Positions 19,619 to 29,265 of a DNA stretch of 64,000 nucleotides are shown piece after piece; within the stretch, counting starts at the first letter, position 1, and every line of letters starts with the position of its first letter. The notes under the pieces were generated by a model, which worked only from the letters and a program-made list of their open reading frames with translations, was not told where the DNA came from and did no database searches. Both the position numbers and the translations under genes were made by a program. Origin of the DNA: Bacteroides mediterraneensis (GTDB taxonomy: Bacteria > Bacteroidota > Bacteroidia > Bacteroidales > Bacteroidaceae); the NCBI RefSeq assembly GCF_900128455.1, contig NZ_LT635783.1:902823-966822 (forward strand), given 5' to 3'.

Positions 19619-20905
19619 TCAGATTTGTGCAAAGGCTTGTGTCAAGTCGGCAATCAAATCATCGATATGTTCGGTGCCTATTGACAAGCGGATGGTAGCT
19701 TGCGTGATTCCTTGTGCGGCCAGTTCTTCGTCATTGAGCTGGGAGTGAGTGGTGCTGGCCGGATGGATGACCAGCGATTTCACATCGGCCACGTTGGCCA
19801 GCAAGGAGAAAATCTTCAGGTGGTCGATGAAGCGGTGGGCTTCGGCGCGTCCTCCTTGAATCTCGAAGGTAAAGATGGAACCGGCTCCTTTCGGGAAATA
19901 TTTCTGGTAGAGTGCCGGAGAGGTGTGTGACGGCAATGACGGATGGTTGGCTTTCGTCACCTTGGGGTGGTGTTGCAGGAAGTCCACTACCTTCAAGGCA
20001 TTTTCCACATGGCGTTCCACTCTCAAAGAAAGGGTTTCCAGCCCTTGCAGGAGAAGGAAGGCATTGAACGGACTGAGGGCGGCTCCGGTGTCGCGAAGCA
20101 GGATGGCCCGGATGCGGGTCACATAGGCGGCAGCTCCGGCTACTTCGGTAAAGCAGAGTCCGTGGTAGCATGGGTCGGGATTGGTCAGTTGAGGGAATTT
20201 TCCGGAAGCCTTCCAGTCGAACTTGCCGGAGTCCACGATGATACCTCCCAGCGAGGTGCCGTGCCCGCCGATGAATTTGGTGGCTGAATGAATCACGATG
20301 TCGGCTCCGTGTTCAATGGGGCGCAACAGATAAGGCGTGGTAAAGGTGTTGTCTATCAGGAGAGGAATCTGATGGCGGTGGGCAATTTCCGCAATGCGTT
20401 CAATGTCCACCAGTGTACTGTTGGGATTTCCCAGACTCTCGATAAATAATGCTTTGGTGTTCGGCTGGATGGCCCGCTCGAAGTTCTCCGGGTCTTCCGG
20501 GTCTACGAAGGTAGTATGTACGCCCCGGGTAGGGAAAGTATGTGCCAGCAGATTATAGGTGCCTCCATAAATGGTGCAGGCGGATACGATATGGTCACCT
20601 TGGCAGGTGATGTTCTCAAACGCATAACTGATGGCGGCGGCTCCTGAGGCGACGGCCAAGGCTGCAACTCCACCTTCCAGTGCGGCCACCCGCTGTTCCA
20701 GTACGTCTTGTGTGGGATTGGTCAGACGACCGTAAATGTTTCCGGCCTCTTCCAGACTGAAACGGGCGGCCGCATGGGCAGAATCACGGAACACATACGA
20801 AGTGGTCTGATAAATAGGTACGGCCCGTGCGTCGGTAGTGGGGTCGGGAGTTTCTTGTCCTACGTGTAGTTGAAGTGTTTCGAAGTGTAGCTTAGTCTTT
20901 TCCAT
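19619..20905 (-). CDS. metY: O-acetylhomoserine sulfhydrylase (PLP enzyme)
   Basis: A 428-residue enzyme of the Cys/Met-metabolism PLP family. It likely makes homocysteine directly from O-acetylhomoserine and sulfide. The PLP lysine is K210 in [11 protein letters not shown]. Other hallmarks are [44 protein letters not shown], and the C-terminal [18 protein letters not shown] segment (here [14 protein letters not shown]). The length of 428 fits MetY rather than the shorter cystathionine enzymes. It is divergent from an Lrp-type regulator and near metF, which completes a methionine group. Confidence 0.92.
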   Translation of the reverse strand: MEKTKLHFETLQLHVGQETPDPTTDARAVPIYQTTSYVFRDSAHAAARFSLEEAGNIYGRLTNPTQDVLEQRVAALEGGVAALAVASGAAAISYAFENITCQGDHIVSACTIYGGTYNLLAHTFPTRGVHTTFVDPEDPENFERAIQPNTKALFIESLGNPNSTLVDIERIAEIAHRHQIPLLIDNTFTTPYLLRPIEHGADIVIHSATKFIGGHGTSLGGIIVDSGKFDWKASGKFPQLTNPDPCYHGLCFTEVAGAAAYVTRIRAILLRDTGAALSPFNAFLLLQGLETLSLRVERHVENALKVVDFLQHHPKVTKANHPSLPSHTSPALYQKYFPKGAGSIFTFEIQGGRAEAHRFIDHLKIFSLLANVADVKSLVIHPASTTHSQLNDEELAAQGITQATIRLSIGTEHIDDLIADLTQAFAQI

Positions 20906-20937
20906 TGCACTGAGTTTTTAGGGGTTTAAATACAATG

Positions 20938-20967
20938 CAAAAGTAGTTCTGATGGACATATCCTCCA
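20938..20967 (-). promoter_or_regulatory. Promoter for metY (-33 TTG, -7 TACTTTTG)
   Basis: On the minus strand TTG at 20967-20965 lies 19 bases before TACTTTTG at 20945-20938, and the ATG at 20905 follows 32 bases on. The divergent regulator gene starts at 21072, so its product could bind between the two promoters. Confidence 0.6.
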
Positions 20968-21027
20968 ATATGAACGGGAAATATGGAAAATTCATCTATA
21001 AAAATATTCAGTAAAAGAAAAAATGAT

Positions 21028-21035
21028 TAGTTTTG
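21028..21035 (+). promoter_or_regulatory. -7 box for the Lrp-type regulator
   Basis: TAGTTTTG matches TAnnTTTG and lies 36 bases before the ATG at 21072. Confidence 0.5.
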
Positions 21036-21071
21036 CACACATAAAACAAACTTTGTTGGAATAATATTCTG

Positions 21072-21536
21072 ATGACGGAAAAATTGGATAAAGTAGATTT
21101 GCAGATTCTCCGCACGTTGCAGGAGAATGCCCGACTGACTACCAAAGAACTGGCGGCTCAGGTCAGTCTGTCGTCCACACCCGTATTCGAGCGATTGAAA
21201 AGACTGGAACGGGAAGGATACATCAAGAAATACATTGCTGTGCTCGATGCTGACAAGCTGAATCAGGGGTTTGTGGTGTTTTGCAACGTGAAGCTGCGCC
21301 GGATGAACAAGGACATTGCCATGGAGTTTACCCGTATCGTGCAGCAGATACCGGAGGTGACGGAGTGTTACAACATTTCCGGCAGCTACGATTACCTGCT
21401 GAAAATCCATGCTCCGAACATGAAATACTATCAGGAATTTATCATTAATGTATTGGGTACGGTAGACAGTCTGGGTTCGTTGGAAAGCATGTTTGTGATG
21501 GATGAAGTGAAGCACGACTACGGACTTCATATTTAG
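21072..21536 (+). CDS. Lrp/AsnC-family regulator
   Basis: A 154-residue feast/famine regulator. The N-terminal winged helix covers about residues 1-60 (LDKVDLQILRTLQENARLTT, then VSLSSTPVFERLKRLEREGY). The C-terminal RAM domain for amino-acid binding covers about residues 68-145, with PEVTECYNISGSYDYLLKI. It is divergent from metY and precedes metF by 175 bases. Local control of these two methionine genes in response to an amino acid is the simplest inference. The start is fixed by the conserved LDKVD helix. Confidence 0.93.
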   Translation: MTEKLDKVDLQILRTLQENARLTTKELAAQVSLSSTPVFERLKRLEREGYIKKYIAVLDADKLNQGFVVFCNVKLRRMNKDIAMEFTRIVQQIPEVTECYNISGSYDYLLKIHAPNMKYYQEFIINVLGTVDSLGSLESMFVMDEVKHDYGLHI

Positions 21537-21656
21537 ACCTCTGTACGGTTTACTGCTCTTTTATTCTATAATCGAAGCTCTGAATAGAATATTATTCTGT
21601 TTTGACAGGTGTTTTGTGGGTTAAACACTCTCTTTTTTCTAAATATCACCAGAGTG

Positions 21657-21687
21657 TTGGTGGATAAATCAAATGCTTGTATCTTTG
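21657..21687 (+). promoter_or_regulatory. Promoter for metF
   Basis: TTG at 21657-21659 and TATCTTTG at 21680-21687 are separated by 20 bases, a standard Bacteroidetes arrangement. The ATG follows at 21712. Confidence 0.65.
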
Positions 21688-21711
21688 TCGGTATAAATTT
21701 ACAAATGCACG

Positions 21712-22665
21712 ATGAAAGTAATAGATTTGATAAAGAATAGTAAGGAACCGATATTTTCCTTTGAGATTTTGCCGCCTTTGAAAGGAAACAGCATACAAAA
21801 AGTATATCACGTCATCGACAAGTTGCGGGAGTTCGACCCCAAGTACATCAACATCACGGCTCACCACAGTGAGATTGTGTATCTGCCGCAACCCGACGGC
21901 AACCTGAAGAAGACCACTGTCCGGAAACGTCCGGGAACGGTGGCCATTGCGGCAGCCATTCAGAACAAGTACGGCATTCAGGCGGTTCCCCATATCATCT
22001 GTAAGGGATTTACCAAGGAAGAAACGGAATACGCCTTGCTCGACTTGAACTTTCTGGGCATTACCAATCTGTTGTTGCTGAGAGGTGACTCCAAACCGTT
22101 GGACATTGCGGCCAAGGACCTGTATCTGTACAACGAACACGCCACCGACTTGCAGGAGCAGGTGAACCGTTTTAATCAAGGCATCTCACTGGACGGTTCG
22201 AAAATAGAAGGCATTGAAACTCCTTTCTCTTACGGCATGGCCTGTTATCCGGAGAAGCATGAAGAAGCGCCCAACATGGAATCGGACCTGTTCTATCTGA
22301 AAGAGAAAGTACGCAATGGAGCTGATTACGTGGTGACTCAGATGTTTTTTGACAACGAAAAATACTATGCTTTTGTAGACCGTTGCCGTCAGGAAGGTAT
22401 TGAGGCACCTATCATCCCGGGCATCAAGCCGGTAGTCTTCAAGAACCAGTTGAATGTGCTGCCTAAAGTGTTCCGTACGGATATACCCGAAGCCTTTGCT
22501 TCAGAGCTCCGTAAATGTGAGAATGACGAGGAAGTGAAAGCTGTAGGAGTGGAATGGTGCAAGGCACAGTGCAAGGACTTGTTAGCACATGGGGTTCCCG
22601 GTCTGCATTTCTACACTTTCATGGCTTCCGACAGTGTATATAAGGTAGCCAAGGAGATTTATTAA
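21712..22665 (+). CDS. metF: 5,10-Methylenetetrahydrofolate reductase
   Basis: A 317-residue flavoenzyme that reduces methylenetetrahydrofolate to methyltetrahydrofolate for methionine synthesis. Family hallmarks are FSFEILPPLKG at the start (with the catalytic glutamate), YINITAHHSE, LLLRGDS, ADYVVTQMFFDNEKYYAFV and PIIPGIKPV. It has a clear upstream promoter and lies in the same neighbourhood as metY and the Lrp-type gene. Its TAA stop overlaps, within the palindrome TTAA, the stop of the convergent fucosidase gene. Confidence 0.95.
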   Translation: MKVIDLIKNSKEPIFSFEILPPLKGNSIQKVYHVIDKLREFDPKYINITAHHSEIVYLPQPDGNLKKTTVRKRPGTVAIAAAIQNKYGIQAVPHIICKGFTKEETEYALLDLNFLGITNLLLLRGDSKPLDIAAKDLYLYNEHATDLQEQVNRFNQGISLDGSKIEGIETPFSYGMACYPEKHEEAPNMESDLFYLKEKVRNGADYVVTQMFFDNEKYYAFVDRCRQEGIEAPIIPGIKPVVFKNQLNVLPKVFRTDIPEAFASELRKCENDEEVKAVGVEWCKAQCKDLLAHGVPGLHFYTFMASDSVYKVAKEIY

Positions 22666-24764
22666 TCTCTTTGGCCTTTAAGAGCAATCCTTCTTAATCG
22701 GATGCGCAGATTGGACAATTCTGCGTCAGTATGCGGGGAAGAGGGATTGTGTGGTTTCAGCACAAGATGATGGTCTTTCCCGTTGAGTGCATCGGGTAGT
22801 ACCACATCCTGCCGGTAGACTTTCTGTTCTTCTGCCGGGCGCAACAGGTAGGTGGCTTGCTCTTCAAAGCGGTTGTAAGTGCGGAGCACGACTTGGTTCA
22901 TACCCTTTTTGAGCGGGAGCACGATTTTTTCCATACGGAATTGAGTCCGATACGGGTTCAGGTGTTTGGCAACCAGTTTTCCATTGACATAGACTTCCAT
23001 GCCGTTTCCTGCTCCGATTTCAGCCAGAATGTGCTGTGAGCGAGGTGATTCTACCTCTCTCAGGATGTAATAGCTGGAGAATCGGGGGCAATCCAACGTA
23101 TCGCTCTCTGCTGCGGGTTTCCAAGTTTTACCGGTAAGAGGGGATTGTTGCAGGTTGGCAACTAATGAATCTTTTGCATGGAATATCCCGTTGCCCGGTC
23201 CACAGATGTAAGTTTTTCCCCATTCCGTATTGGAAAGCGAGGTACCCTTCTGTTCTTTTCCTTTGTTCAAAGTGACGTGATAGGTTTTTCCATCCAGAAT
23301 CAGATCGATTTTCCGTCCGGCTTCCTGTGGTGTGTAAATGAGTTCCAGCTGTTTGAGGAGCAGTTGTTCAAAATCCCAGCTGTAACCGATGACACTGCGG
23401 TAGTTGGTATAATAGTCAAAGCAGGAATAGCTGTATTGCGGAGTGGCATTTTGTGCGGTCAGCATCGTGCTTCTGACTGTATTTCCCGGAAGAGGTTCAA
23501 TCTTTTTGTCGAACGAGAGTGTCAGCACATGGATTTGTTTGTCTTTGTAGGCTGAGGCGGGTATGGTGAGTACCACCTCGTCACCATATTGCAGATAGGT
23601 GGCCATTTTTCCGTCTCCTTTCTGCAGGATATATCCAGGCATGGAGAAGGTGATTTTCCCATCCTTGGGATAAGTACCCGATAGGAAGAGATACAGGTGA
23701 TTGTCTTTACGGGTCACTTCTCCCCAGTCGAACTCTTCTTGAAAGGGAGAGGCTTCCGTCTGATATACGGCATAACCGTAATGGGAAAGCCAGTTGCCGA
23801 CTTGTTCCAGCACTTCTTTCTCAAAGTCGACCACTTCTCCGTTGCCTTTAGGGCCGATGTTGAGCAGGTAGTTTCCTCCTCTGGAAACCACATTAATCAG
23901 ACTGCGTGTCTTTTCCCGTACTTTGTCTTCCACGTTGCCGCGTGCTTGCCAGGAGCGATATCCCCATGTCTCGTCGAACATGGAAGCGGCGCTTTGCCAG
24001 GGAGCATGAAGTGTTTTCTCCGGGTAGTCATTGTCGGCCATCACACAGAAATCGTATTGGTCGTTTCCCAGTCGCCCGCTGACCATGCAGTCGGGTTGGT
24101 ACCGGTGAACCATTTCGTAAAGTTCTTTGCTCTGTGCGGGCGTATTGGAACCCATGTCGAACCACAGTTCCGAAATGGTTCCGTAGTGGGTAAGTAATTC
24201 TTTCAGTTGCTGTTTGGAGTAACTATGGTGACTTTCCGTGATGAAATCTGCATTGTGCGGTGACATGGGCGAAGCATACGGGTAGTGCCAGTCGATGAGT
24301 GAAAAGTATAGTCCGAACCGCAGTCCTTGCCGCCGGGCCGCTTCCGACAGTTCTTTGACGAAGTCCCGTTTGCAAGGGGAGGCATCGTAGGAGTTGAACG
24401 GGGTAGTAGCGGTTTTGAACAGACAGAATCCGTCGTGATGCTTGCTGGTAAAGATAATGGAATGCATGCCGGCCTTCCTGGCAAGCAGGGCGATAGAATC
24501 GGCGTTGAATTCCGTAGGATTGAATTCACGGGCTATCTTTTCATATTCTGCTTGTGGAATTTGTGCAAAGGCCCGAATCTGTTCACTGTATCCATCCTGA
24601 ATCTGTTTCTGGTGCCACACTCCTCCCAGCTGGGAATAGAGTCCGAAGTGAATGAACATGGAATATTTTTCACCGTGCCATTTCTGGAAGGCGGCTGAAG
24701 ATACCTGACCTTTCGCTCCCAGACCGATTATGCACATTAATAGGAGGATAAATAGCTTTTTCAT
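22662..24764 (-). CDS. Secreted alpha-L-fucosidase, GH29
   Basis: A 700-residue glycoside hydrolase family 29 enzyme with a signal peptide (LFILLLMCIIGLGAKGQ). The catalytic barrel covers about residues 25-350: KYSMFIHFGLYSQLGGVW, FTSKHHDGFCLF and LRFGLYFSLIDWHYP. The likely nucleophile is D203 in ELWFDMGSNT. NYLLNIGPKGNGEV closes the barrel. Two further beta-rich regions follow (about residues 350-440 and 520-700), the last perhaps a carbohydrate-binding module. It would remove terminal fucose from mucin, milk or plant glycans in the periplasm or at the surface. It is not part of a visible SusCD cluster. Confidence 0.93.
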   Translation of the reverse strand: MKKLFILLLMCIIGLGAKGQVSSAAFQKWHGEKYSMFIHFGLYSQLGGVWHQKQIQDGYSEQIRAFAQIPQAEYEKIAREFNPTEFNADSIALLARKAGMHSIIFTSKHHDGFCLFKTATTPFNSYDASPCKRDFVKELSEAARRQGLRFGLYFSLIDWHYPYASPMSPHNADFITESHHSYSKQQLKELLTHYGTISELWFDMGSNTPAQSKELYEMVHRYQPDCMVSGRLGNDQYDFCVMADNDYPEKTLHAPWQSAASMFDETWGYRSWQARGNVEDKVREKTRSLINVVSRGGNYLLNIGPKGNGEVVDFEKEVLEQVGNWLSHYGYAVYQTEASPFQEEFDWGEVTRKDNHLYLFLSGTYPKDGKITFSMPGYILQKGDGKMATYLQYGDEVVLTIPASAYKDKQIHVLTLSFDKKIEPLPGNTVRSTMLTAQNATPQYSYSCFDYYTNYRSVIGYSWDFEQLLLKQLELIYTPQEAGRKIDLILDGKTYHVTLNKGKEQKGTSLSNTEWGKTYICGPGNGIFHAKDSLVANLQQSPLTGKTWKPAAESDTLDCPRFSSYYILREVESPRSQHILAEIGAGNGMEVYVNGKLVAKHLNPYRTQFRMEKIVLPLKKGMNQVVLRTYNRFEEQATYLLRPAEEQKVYRQDVVLPDALNGKDHHLVLKPHNPSSPHTDAELSNLRIRLRRIALKGQRD

Positions 24765-24805
24765 GGGCTTTTACTTGTATTCTTGAAAGCAAAGATAAGG
24801 AGTTC

Positions 24806-24838
24806 TTTGCTTTTATAGTGCTTTTTTATGTAATTTTG
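24806..24838 (+). promoter_or_regulatory. Promoter for the DUF5020-permease operon
   Basis: TTTG at 24806-24809 and TAATTTTG at 24831-24838 are 21 bases apart. The ATG is at 24878. Confidence 0.6.
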
Positions 24839-24877
24839 CAGCCGATTTAAAAACCATTAAAAACAAGTTAAATTCAA

Positions 24878-25579
24878 ATGAAAAAATTATTTCTTTTCGT
24901 ACTTCTTCTGTCTGCCTTCGTGGGAGGAGCCGTGGCGCAGAACATTCAGTTACACTACGACTTGGGACGTGCCTTGTACAAATCACTCGACGAGCGTCCT
25001 TGGGTAACCACCACGGTAGAAATGTTCAAGGCCGACAAGTGGGGAAGCACGTATTTCTTTGTCGATATGGATTACACGGATAAAGGAGTGGCTTCTGCTT
25101 ATTGGGAAATCAGCCGGGAACTGAAATTCTGGAAAGCTCCTTTTTCTGCACACGTGGAATACAACGGTGGTTTGAATTACATTAATAACGCTTTTCTGGG
25201 AGGTGCCACTTATTCTTGGAACAACAGTGATTTCTCAAAGACGTTTGGTATTCAGGTGTTGTATAAATATATTCAGAAGAATGTAAAGCCCCATAATTTC
25301 CAGTTGACGGGTACCTGGACACTGAACTTCTGGCAGGAAAAGTTCACGTTCAGCGGATTTGCCGATTTCTGGCGGGAGAAGCATACCGATGTGAACGGGA
25401 AGAATCATAACTTCATATTCATCAGTGAGCCTCAGTTCTGGATAAACCTGAACAAGTTCAAACATGTGAATGACAATCTGAACCTGAGCGTGGGTTCGGA
25501 ATGGGAACTGAGTCACAACTTTGCTACGCGCGACGGTTTTTATTTCATCCCGACGCTGGCCATGAAGTGGACTTTCTGA
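24878..25579 (+). CDS. DUF5020 outer-membrane protein, Tsx-like
   Basis: A 233-residue exported protein with a signal peptide (LFLFVLLLSAFVGGAVAQ). The mature part is made of alternating aromatic and polar strands and ends in a terminal Trp-Thr-Phe, as expected of a small outer-membrane barrel. I recognise it as the DUF5020 type, related in shape to the Tsx nucleoside channel. The purine permease gene starts 32 bases downstream, so the pair would carry nucleosides or nucleobases across both membranes. The substrate is inferred from context only. Confidence 0.75.
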   Translation: MKKLFLFVLLLSAFVGGAVAQNIQLHYDLGRALYKSLDERPWVTTTVEMFKADKWGSTYFFVDMDYTDKGVASAYWEISRELKFWKAPFSAHVEYNGGLNYINNAFLGGATYSWNNSDFSKTFGIQVLYKYIQKNVKPHNFQLTGTWTLNFWQEKFTFSGFADFWREKHTDVNGKNHNFIFISEPQFWINLNKFKHVNDNLNLSVGSEWELSHNFATRDGFYFIPTLAMKWTF

Positions 25580-25611
25580 TGTTGTTAGAATAGACTTAAC
25601 GCAATTATACA

Positions 25612-26904
25612 ATGAAAATGCTTGAAAAATTATTTGGTTTTAATCCTCGTGAGACCCGTGTGCGCACGGAAATTCTGGCCGGTATCACCACCTTTCTGAC
25701 CATGGCCTATATTTTGGCCGTCAATCCGAACATTCTGGCGGCTACGGGGATGGATAAGGGAGCGCTGTTTACTACCACAGTCATCGCTTCTGCTTTTGCT
25801 ACCCTATTGATGGCGGTATATGCAAAACTACCTTTCGGACTGGCTCCGGGTATGGGTCTGAATGCGTTTTTTGCCTATACGGTATGTCTGACGCTGGGAT
25901 ATTCCTGGCAGTTTGCCCTGACGGCAGTTCTTTTGGAAGGAATAATCTTTATTCTGTTGACGGTGACCAATCTGCGTGAAAAGATTGTGGATGCGCTTCC
26001 GCTGACACTTCGGAATGCCATCGGAGCCGGTATCGGTCTGTTCATCGCTTTCATCGGTCTGCAGAATGCCGGTATCATTGTGAATAACGATGCGACCCTG
26101 ATTTCGTTGGGGGATATTACTTCCGGCTCTGCTTTGCTGGGAATCATCGGTCTGCTGGTGACTTCCATCTTGCTGGTGAAGAGGGTGCGTGGTGCCTTGC
26201 TGATTGGTATTTTGCTGACTACTGTCATTGGCATTCCGATGGGGCTGACCCATTTGGACGGCGTGGTCAGTACGCCTCCTTCTATTGCACCGATTTTCTG
26301 CCAGTTCCAATGGGAGCATATCTTCACCAAGGAAATGGTTATCGTAGTCTTTACCTTTCTGTTTGTGGACATGTTTGATACCATTGGTACGCTGGTCGGA
26401 GTGACTACCAAGGCGGGGATGGTGACGAAAGACGGAAAGATTCCGCATTTGAAACAGGCTTTTCTGGTGGATGCGGTTGGTACAACTGCCGGTGCCGTAT
26501 TGGGAACCAGTACCATTACCACTTTTGTAGAAAGTGCTTCCGGAGTGGGAGAAGGGGGACGCAGCGGTCTGACAGCTTTCGTGACTGCCGTTTGTTTCCT
26601 GTTGTCCTTGTTCTTAGCTCCTTTCTTCTTGGCCGTTCCGGGAGCTGCCACCGCTCCGGTACTGATTCTGGTAGGACTGATGATGATGTCTTCCGTCAAG
26701 AAAGTGGACTTCCTGGATTATTCCGAAGCGATTCCGGCATTCATCTGTATCATTTTCATGCCGTTGGCTTATAGTATTTCCGATGGTATTGTATTGGGAA
26801 TGATCAGTTATGTGCTGATTAACTTATTGTGCGGGCATACCAAGAAACTGACACCGGCTATGTACATCTTGTCGGTTATCTTTGTCTTTAAGTTTTTCTT
26901 GTAG
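25612..26904 (+). CDS. NCS2-family purine permease (AzgA/PbuG type)
   Basis: A 430-residue membrane permease with about twelve hydrophobic segments. It belongs to the AzgA/PbuG branch that imports guanine, hypoxanthine or adenine with protons. Hallmarks are TEILAGITTFLTMAYILAVNP near the start, LPFGLAPGMGLNAFFAYTV, NAIGAGIGLFIAFIG, VDMFDTIGTLVGV and TTFVESASGVGEGGRSGLT. ATG at 25612 follows the DUF5020 gene by 32 bases; ATG at 25618 is also possible. A strong intrinsic terminator ends the operon. Confidence 0.92.
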   Translation: MKMLEKLFGFNPRETRVRTEILAGITTFLTMAYILAVNPNILAATGMDKGALFTTTVIASAFATLLMAVYAKLPFGLAPGMGLNAFFAYTVCLTLGYSWQFALTAVLLEGIIFILLTVTNLREKIVDALPLTLRNAIGAGIGLFIAFIGLQNAGIIVNNDATLISLGDITSGSALLGIIGLLVTSILLVKRVRGALLIGILLTTVIGIPMGLTHLDGVVSTPPSIAPIFCQFQWEHIFTKEMVIVVFTFLFVDMFDTIGTLVGVTTKAGMVTKDGKIPHLKQAFLVDAVGTTAGAVLGTSTITTFVESASGVGEGGRSGLTAFVTAVCFLLSLFLAPFFLAVPGAATAPVLILVGLMMMSSVKKVDFLDYSEAIPAFICIIFMPLAYSISDGIVLGMISYVLINLLCGHTKKLTPAMYILSVIFVFKFFL

Positions 26905-26927
26905 TTTGAGTCCGTTTCGAGTATATG

Positions 26928-26971
26928 GCGGAAATACTGGTGTAATGGAAATCGGTATTTCCGCTTTTTTT
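26928..26971 (+). terminator. Intrinsic terminator after the permease
   Basis: GCGGAAATAC at 26928-26937 pairs exactly with GTATTTCCGC at 26955-26964, followed by seven T residues. Confidence 0.85.
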
Positions 26972-27015
26972 ATGCATAAAATGTGGTCAAATGTTTCCGA
27001 TTAATGGGATTTTTT

Positions 27016-27023
27016 TACCTTTG
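27016..27023 (+). promoter_or_regulatory. -7 box for the ABC exporter operon
   Basis: TACCTTTG matches TAnnTTTG, 46 bases before the ATG at 27070. Confidence 0.55.
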
Positions 27024-27069
27024 TTGAATGTGAAATTGTTTTTATGTTCAAACTTTTAAAATCTAAGAC

Positions 27070-27987
27070 ATGAATGATTCTTTTTTAGAAACACGACAAG
27101 TCACCAAACGTTATGCCAACCATACGGCATTGGATGGAGTGAGCATTCAGGTGCCTAAGGGGCAGGTCTTTGGTCTACTGGGACCCAATGGGGCTGGAAA
27201 GACCACTTTGATTCGTATTATCAACCGTATTACGGCTCCCGATGCAGGAGAAGTCTGGTTCGACGGCCGCCTTTCCCAACCACAGGATATCTATTCCATC
27301 GGCTATCTTCCGGAAGAACGCGGACTTTACAAAAAAATGAAGGTGGGCGAGCAGGCTGTTTATCTGGCCCAACTGAAAGGCTTGAGCCGTCAGGAGGCAA
27401 AGAAGCGCCTGACCGACTGGTTCGAGCGGTTTGACATTATGCCTTGGTGGAACAAGAAGCTGGAAGAACTGTCCAAAGGTATGCAGCAGAAAGTGCAGTT
27501 TGTCATTACGGTACTCCACCGTCCTCCTTTATTGATTTTCGATGAACCGTTTTCCGGTTTCGACCCGGTAAATGCGGAACTGCTGAAACGCGAAATTCTG
27601 AAGCTGAAAGAAGAAGGGCATACCATTATCTTCTCTACGCACAACATGGCGTCCGTAGAAGAGATTTGTGACCATATTGCTTTGATCAATCATTCCAAGG
27701 TGGTACTGCAGGGAGCGGTGAAGGATATTCGTTCCCAGTATAAGAGCAATCTGTATGAATTGACCGTGCAGTCGGCCCAGCCATTGCCGGAATCGGATGC
27801 CTTCGAAGTGGTCGGTCGTCAAGTGCTCGATGCGCAGGCGGTCAGCTATAAATTGCGTAAGCTGACTTCCATTTCCAATTCGGAAATGCTGTCACAGATT
27901 GGGGTCCAGGCCGAAATCACCCAGTTCTCGGAATGTATTCCTTCCATGAATGATATCTTCATCCGTACAGTAGAAGGAAAAGTCTAA
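27070..27987 (+). CDS. ABC transporter ATPase, NatA-like
   Basis: A 305-residue ABC ATPase. Walker A is GPNGAGKTTLI (about residues 38-48), the signature is LSKGMQQKVQF, and Walker B is LLIFDEPFSGFDP, followed by the switch histidine in IFSTHNMASVEE. A C-terminal extension of about 90 residues follows, as in NatA-type exporters. The permease gene follows 18 bases on. Such pairs export sodium, antibiotics or lipids; the substrate here is not known. Confidence 0.92.
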   Translation: MNDSFLETRQVTKRYANHTALDGVSIQVPKGQVFGLLGPNGAGKTTLIRIINRITAPDAGEVWFDGRLSQPQDIYSIGYLPEERGLYKKMKVGEQAVYLAQLKGLSRQEAKKRLTDWFERFDIMPWWNKKLEELSKGMQQKVQFVITVLHRPPLLIFDEPFSGFDPVNAELLKREILKLKEEGHTIIFSTHNMASVEEICDHIALINHSKVVLQGAVKDIRSQYKSNLYELTVQSAQPLPESDAFEVVGRQVLDAQAVSYKLRKLTSISNSEMLSQIGVQAEITQFSECIPSMNDIFIRTVEGKV

Positions 27988-28005
27988 CTAAAATCTGCTT
28001 TTGCT

Positions 28006-29259
28006 ATGAACAAGACTTGGATTATAATTCAGCGTGAATTTATAAATCGGGTAAGCAAGAAATCATTTATTCTGCTTACCATTCTGATGCCGTTTGTGTT
28101 TGCGGCACTTATTTTTGTTCCCTTGTGGTTGTCTACCGTCAAGGGAGGCGATCAGAAACAGGTGGCCGTCATTGATGAAACGATGAAATACCTGCCTCAG
28201 TTCAAGGACGATGAATCGTATCACTTTGTAGGAGTACCTCAGATGGAGGCTTCTTTCCGGACAGATTCCAGTACGTTCGACGCCGTGGTGGAAATCAAGG
28301 CCGATTTGGCCGTCCATCCGGAAGCCGTGGCCATTTATTCACGGAAGGAAGTGCCGAACAGCCTTTCGCGGTTGGTGAGCGAGACACTCGATGAACAGGT
28401 ACGTCAGGACAAACTGCTTCGTTATGACATTCCTCAGTTACCTTCCATTATGCAGGATATGAACCGTAAGCTGAATATCCGTACGGTGAAATGGGGTGAC
28501 GATGGTACGGAAAGCGAGTCGAATGCAGGAGCCGCCATGGCAGCCGGCATGATTTTGACATTCCTTATTTACATGTTCGTGATGTCTTACGGAGGTATGG
28601 TGATGCAAAGTGTGATGGAGGAAAAGACCAACCGCATTGTGGAAGTCATTGTCTCTTCTGTCCGTCCTTTCCAGCTGATGATTGGAAAGATTGTGGGTAT
28701 CGGACTGGTAGGCGTGGCCCAGCTGGCTATTTGGATTCTGCTGATTGTCGTGTTGTTGGGGGTTGCGGGTAGCCTATCCGGCAGCTCTCCGGAGCTGATG
28801 GGAGAGGCTTCCAGTGTGCTGGCTCTGCTCCATGGGTTGAATTTGGCCAAGATGGGAGGATTCTTTGTCTTGAACTTTGTCGGAGGTTATCTGGTGTATG
28901 CCTCTATCTTTGCAGCCATCGGGGCCGCCATCAACGGGCAGGAAGATTCCCAGCAATTTATGACTCCGATTGTTCTGTTGCTGATTTTTGCCCTTTATGC
29001 GGGTATCTACAGCTCCGACAATCCTGACGGACCGCTGGCTATCTGGTGTTCCATGATTCCGTTTACTTCTCCCATTGTCATGATGGTGCGTTTGCCTTTC
29101 GATGTACCGGTATGGGAAACCGTACTGTCGGTGGTGATTCTGTATGCCGCCGCTTTCGGCATGATTTGGATAGCGGGAAAGATTTACCGGGTAGGTATTC
29201 TGATGTATGGCAAGAAACCTTCTTTCAAGGAAATGATTCGCTGGATTACGTACAAATGA
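28006..29259 (+). CDS. ABC-2 type permease, NatB-like
   Basis: A 417-residue membrane subunit. It has an N-terminal helix (FILLTILMPFVFAALIFVP), a large extracytoplasmic domain of about 140 residues, and then five or six helices (from AMAAGMILTFLIYMFVM on). The conserved VMEEKTNRIVEVIVSSVRPF, typical of ABC-2 permeases of the NatB group, lies after the first helix of the C-terminal set. It pairs with the preceding ATPase. The stop codon at 29257-29259 lies 6 bases before an array of AGTACT repeats. Confidence 0.9.
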   Translation: MNKTWIIIQREFINRVSKKSFILLTILMPFVFAALIFVPLWLSTVKGGDQKQVAVIDETMKYLPQFKDDESYHFVGVPQMEASFRTDSSTFDAVVEIKADLAVHPEAVAIYSRKEVPNSLSRLVSETLDEQVRQDKLLRYDIPQLPSIMQDMNRKLNIRTVKWGDDGTESESNAGAAMAAGMILTFLIYMFVMSYGGMVMQSVMEEKTNRIVEVIVSSVRPFQLMIGKIVGIGLVGVAQLAIWILLIVVLLGVAGSLSGSSPELMGEASSVLALLHGLNLAKMGGFFVLNFVGGYLVYASIFAAIGAAINGQEDSQQFMTPIVLLLIFALYAGIYSSDNPDGPLAIWCSMIPFTSPIVMMVRLPFDVPVWETVLSVVILYAAAFGMIWIAGKIYRVGILMYGKKPSFKEMIRWITYK

Positions 29260-29265
29260 CTTTTC

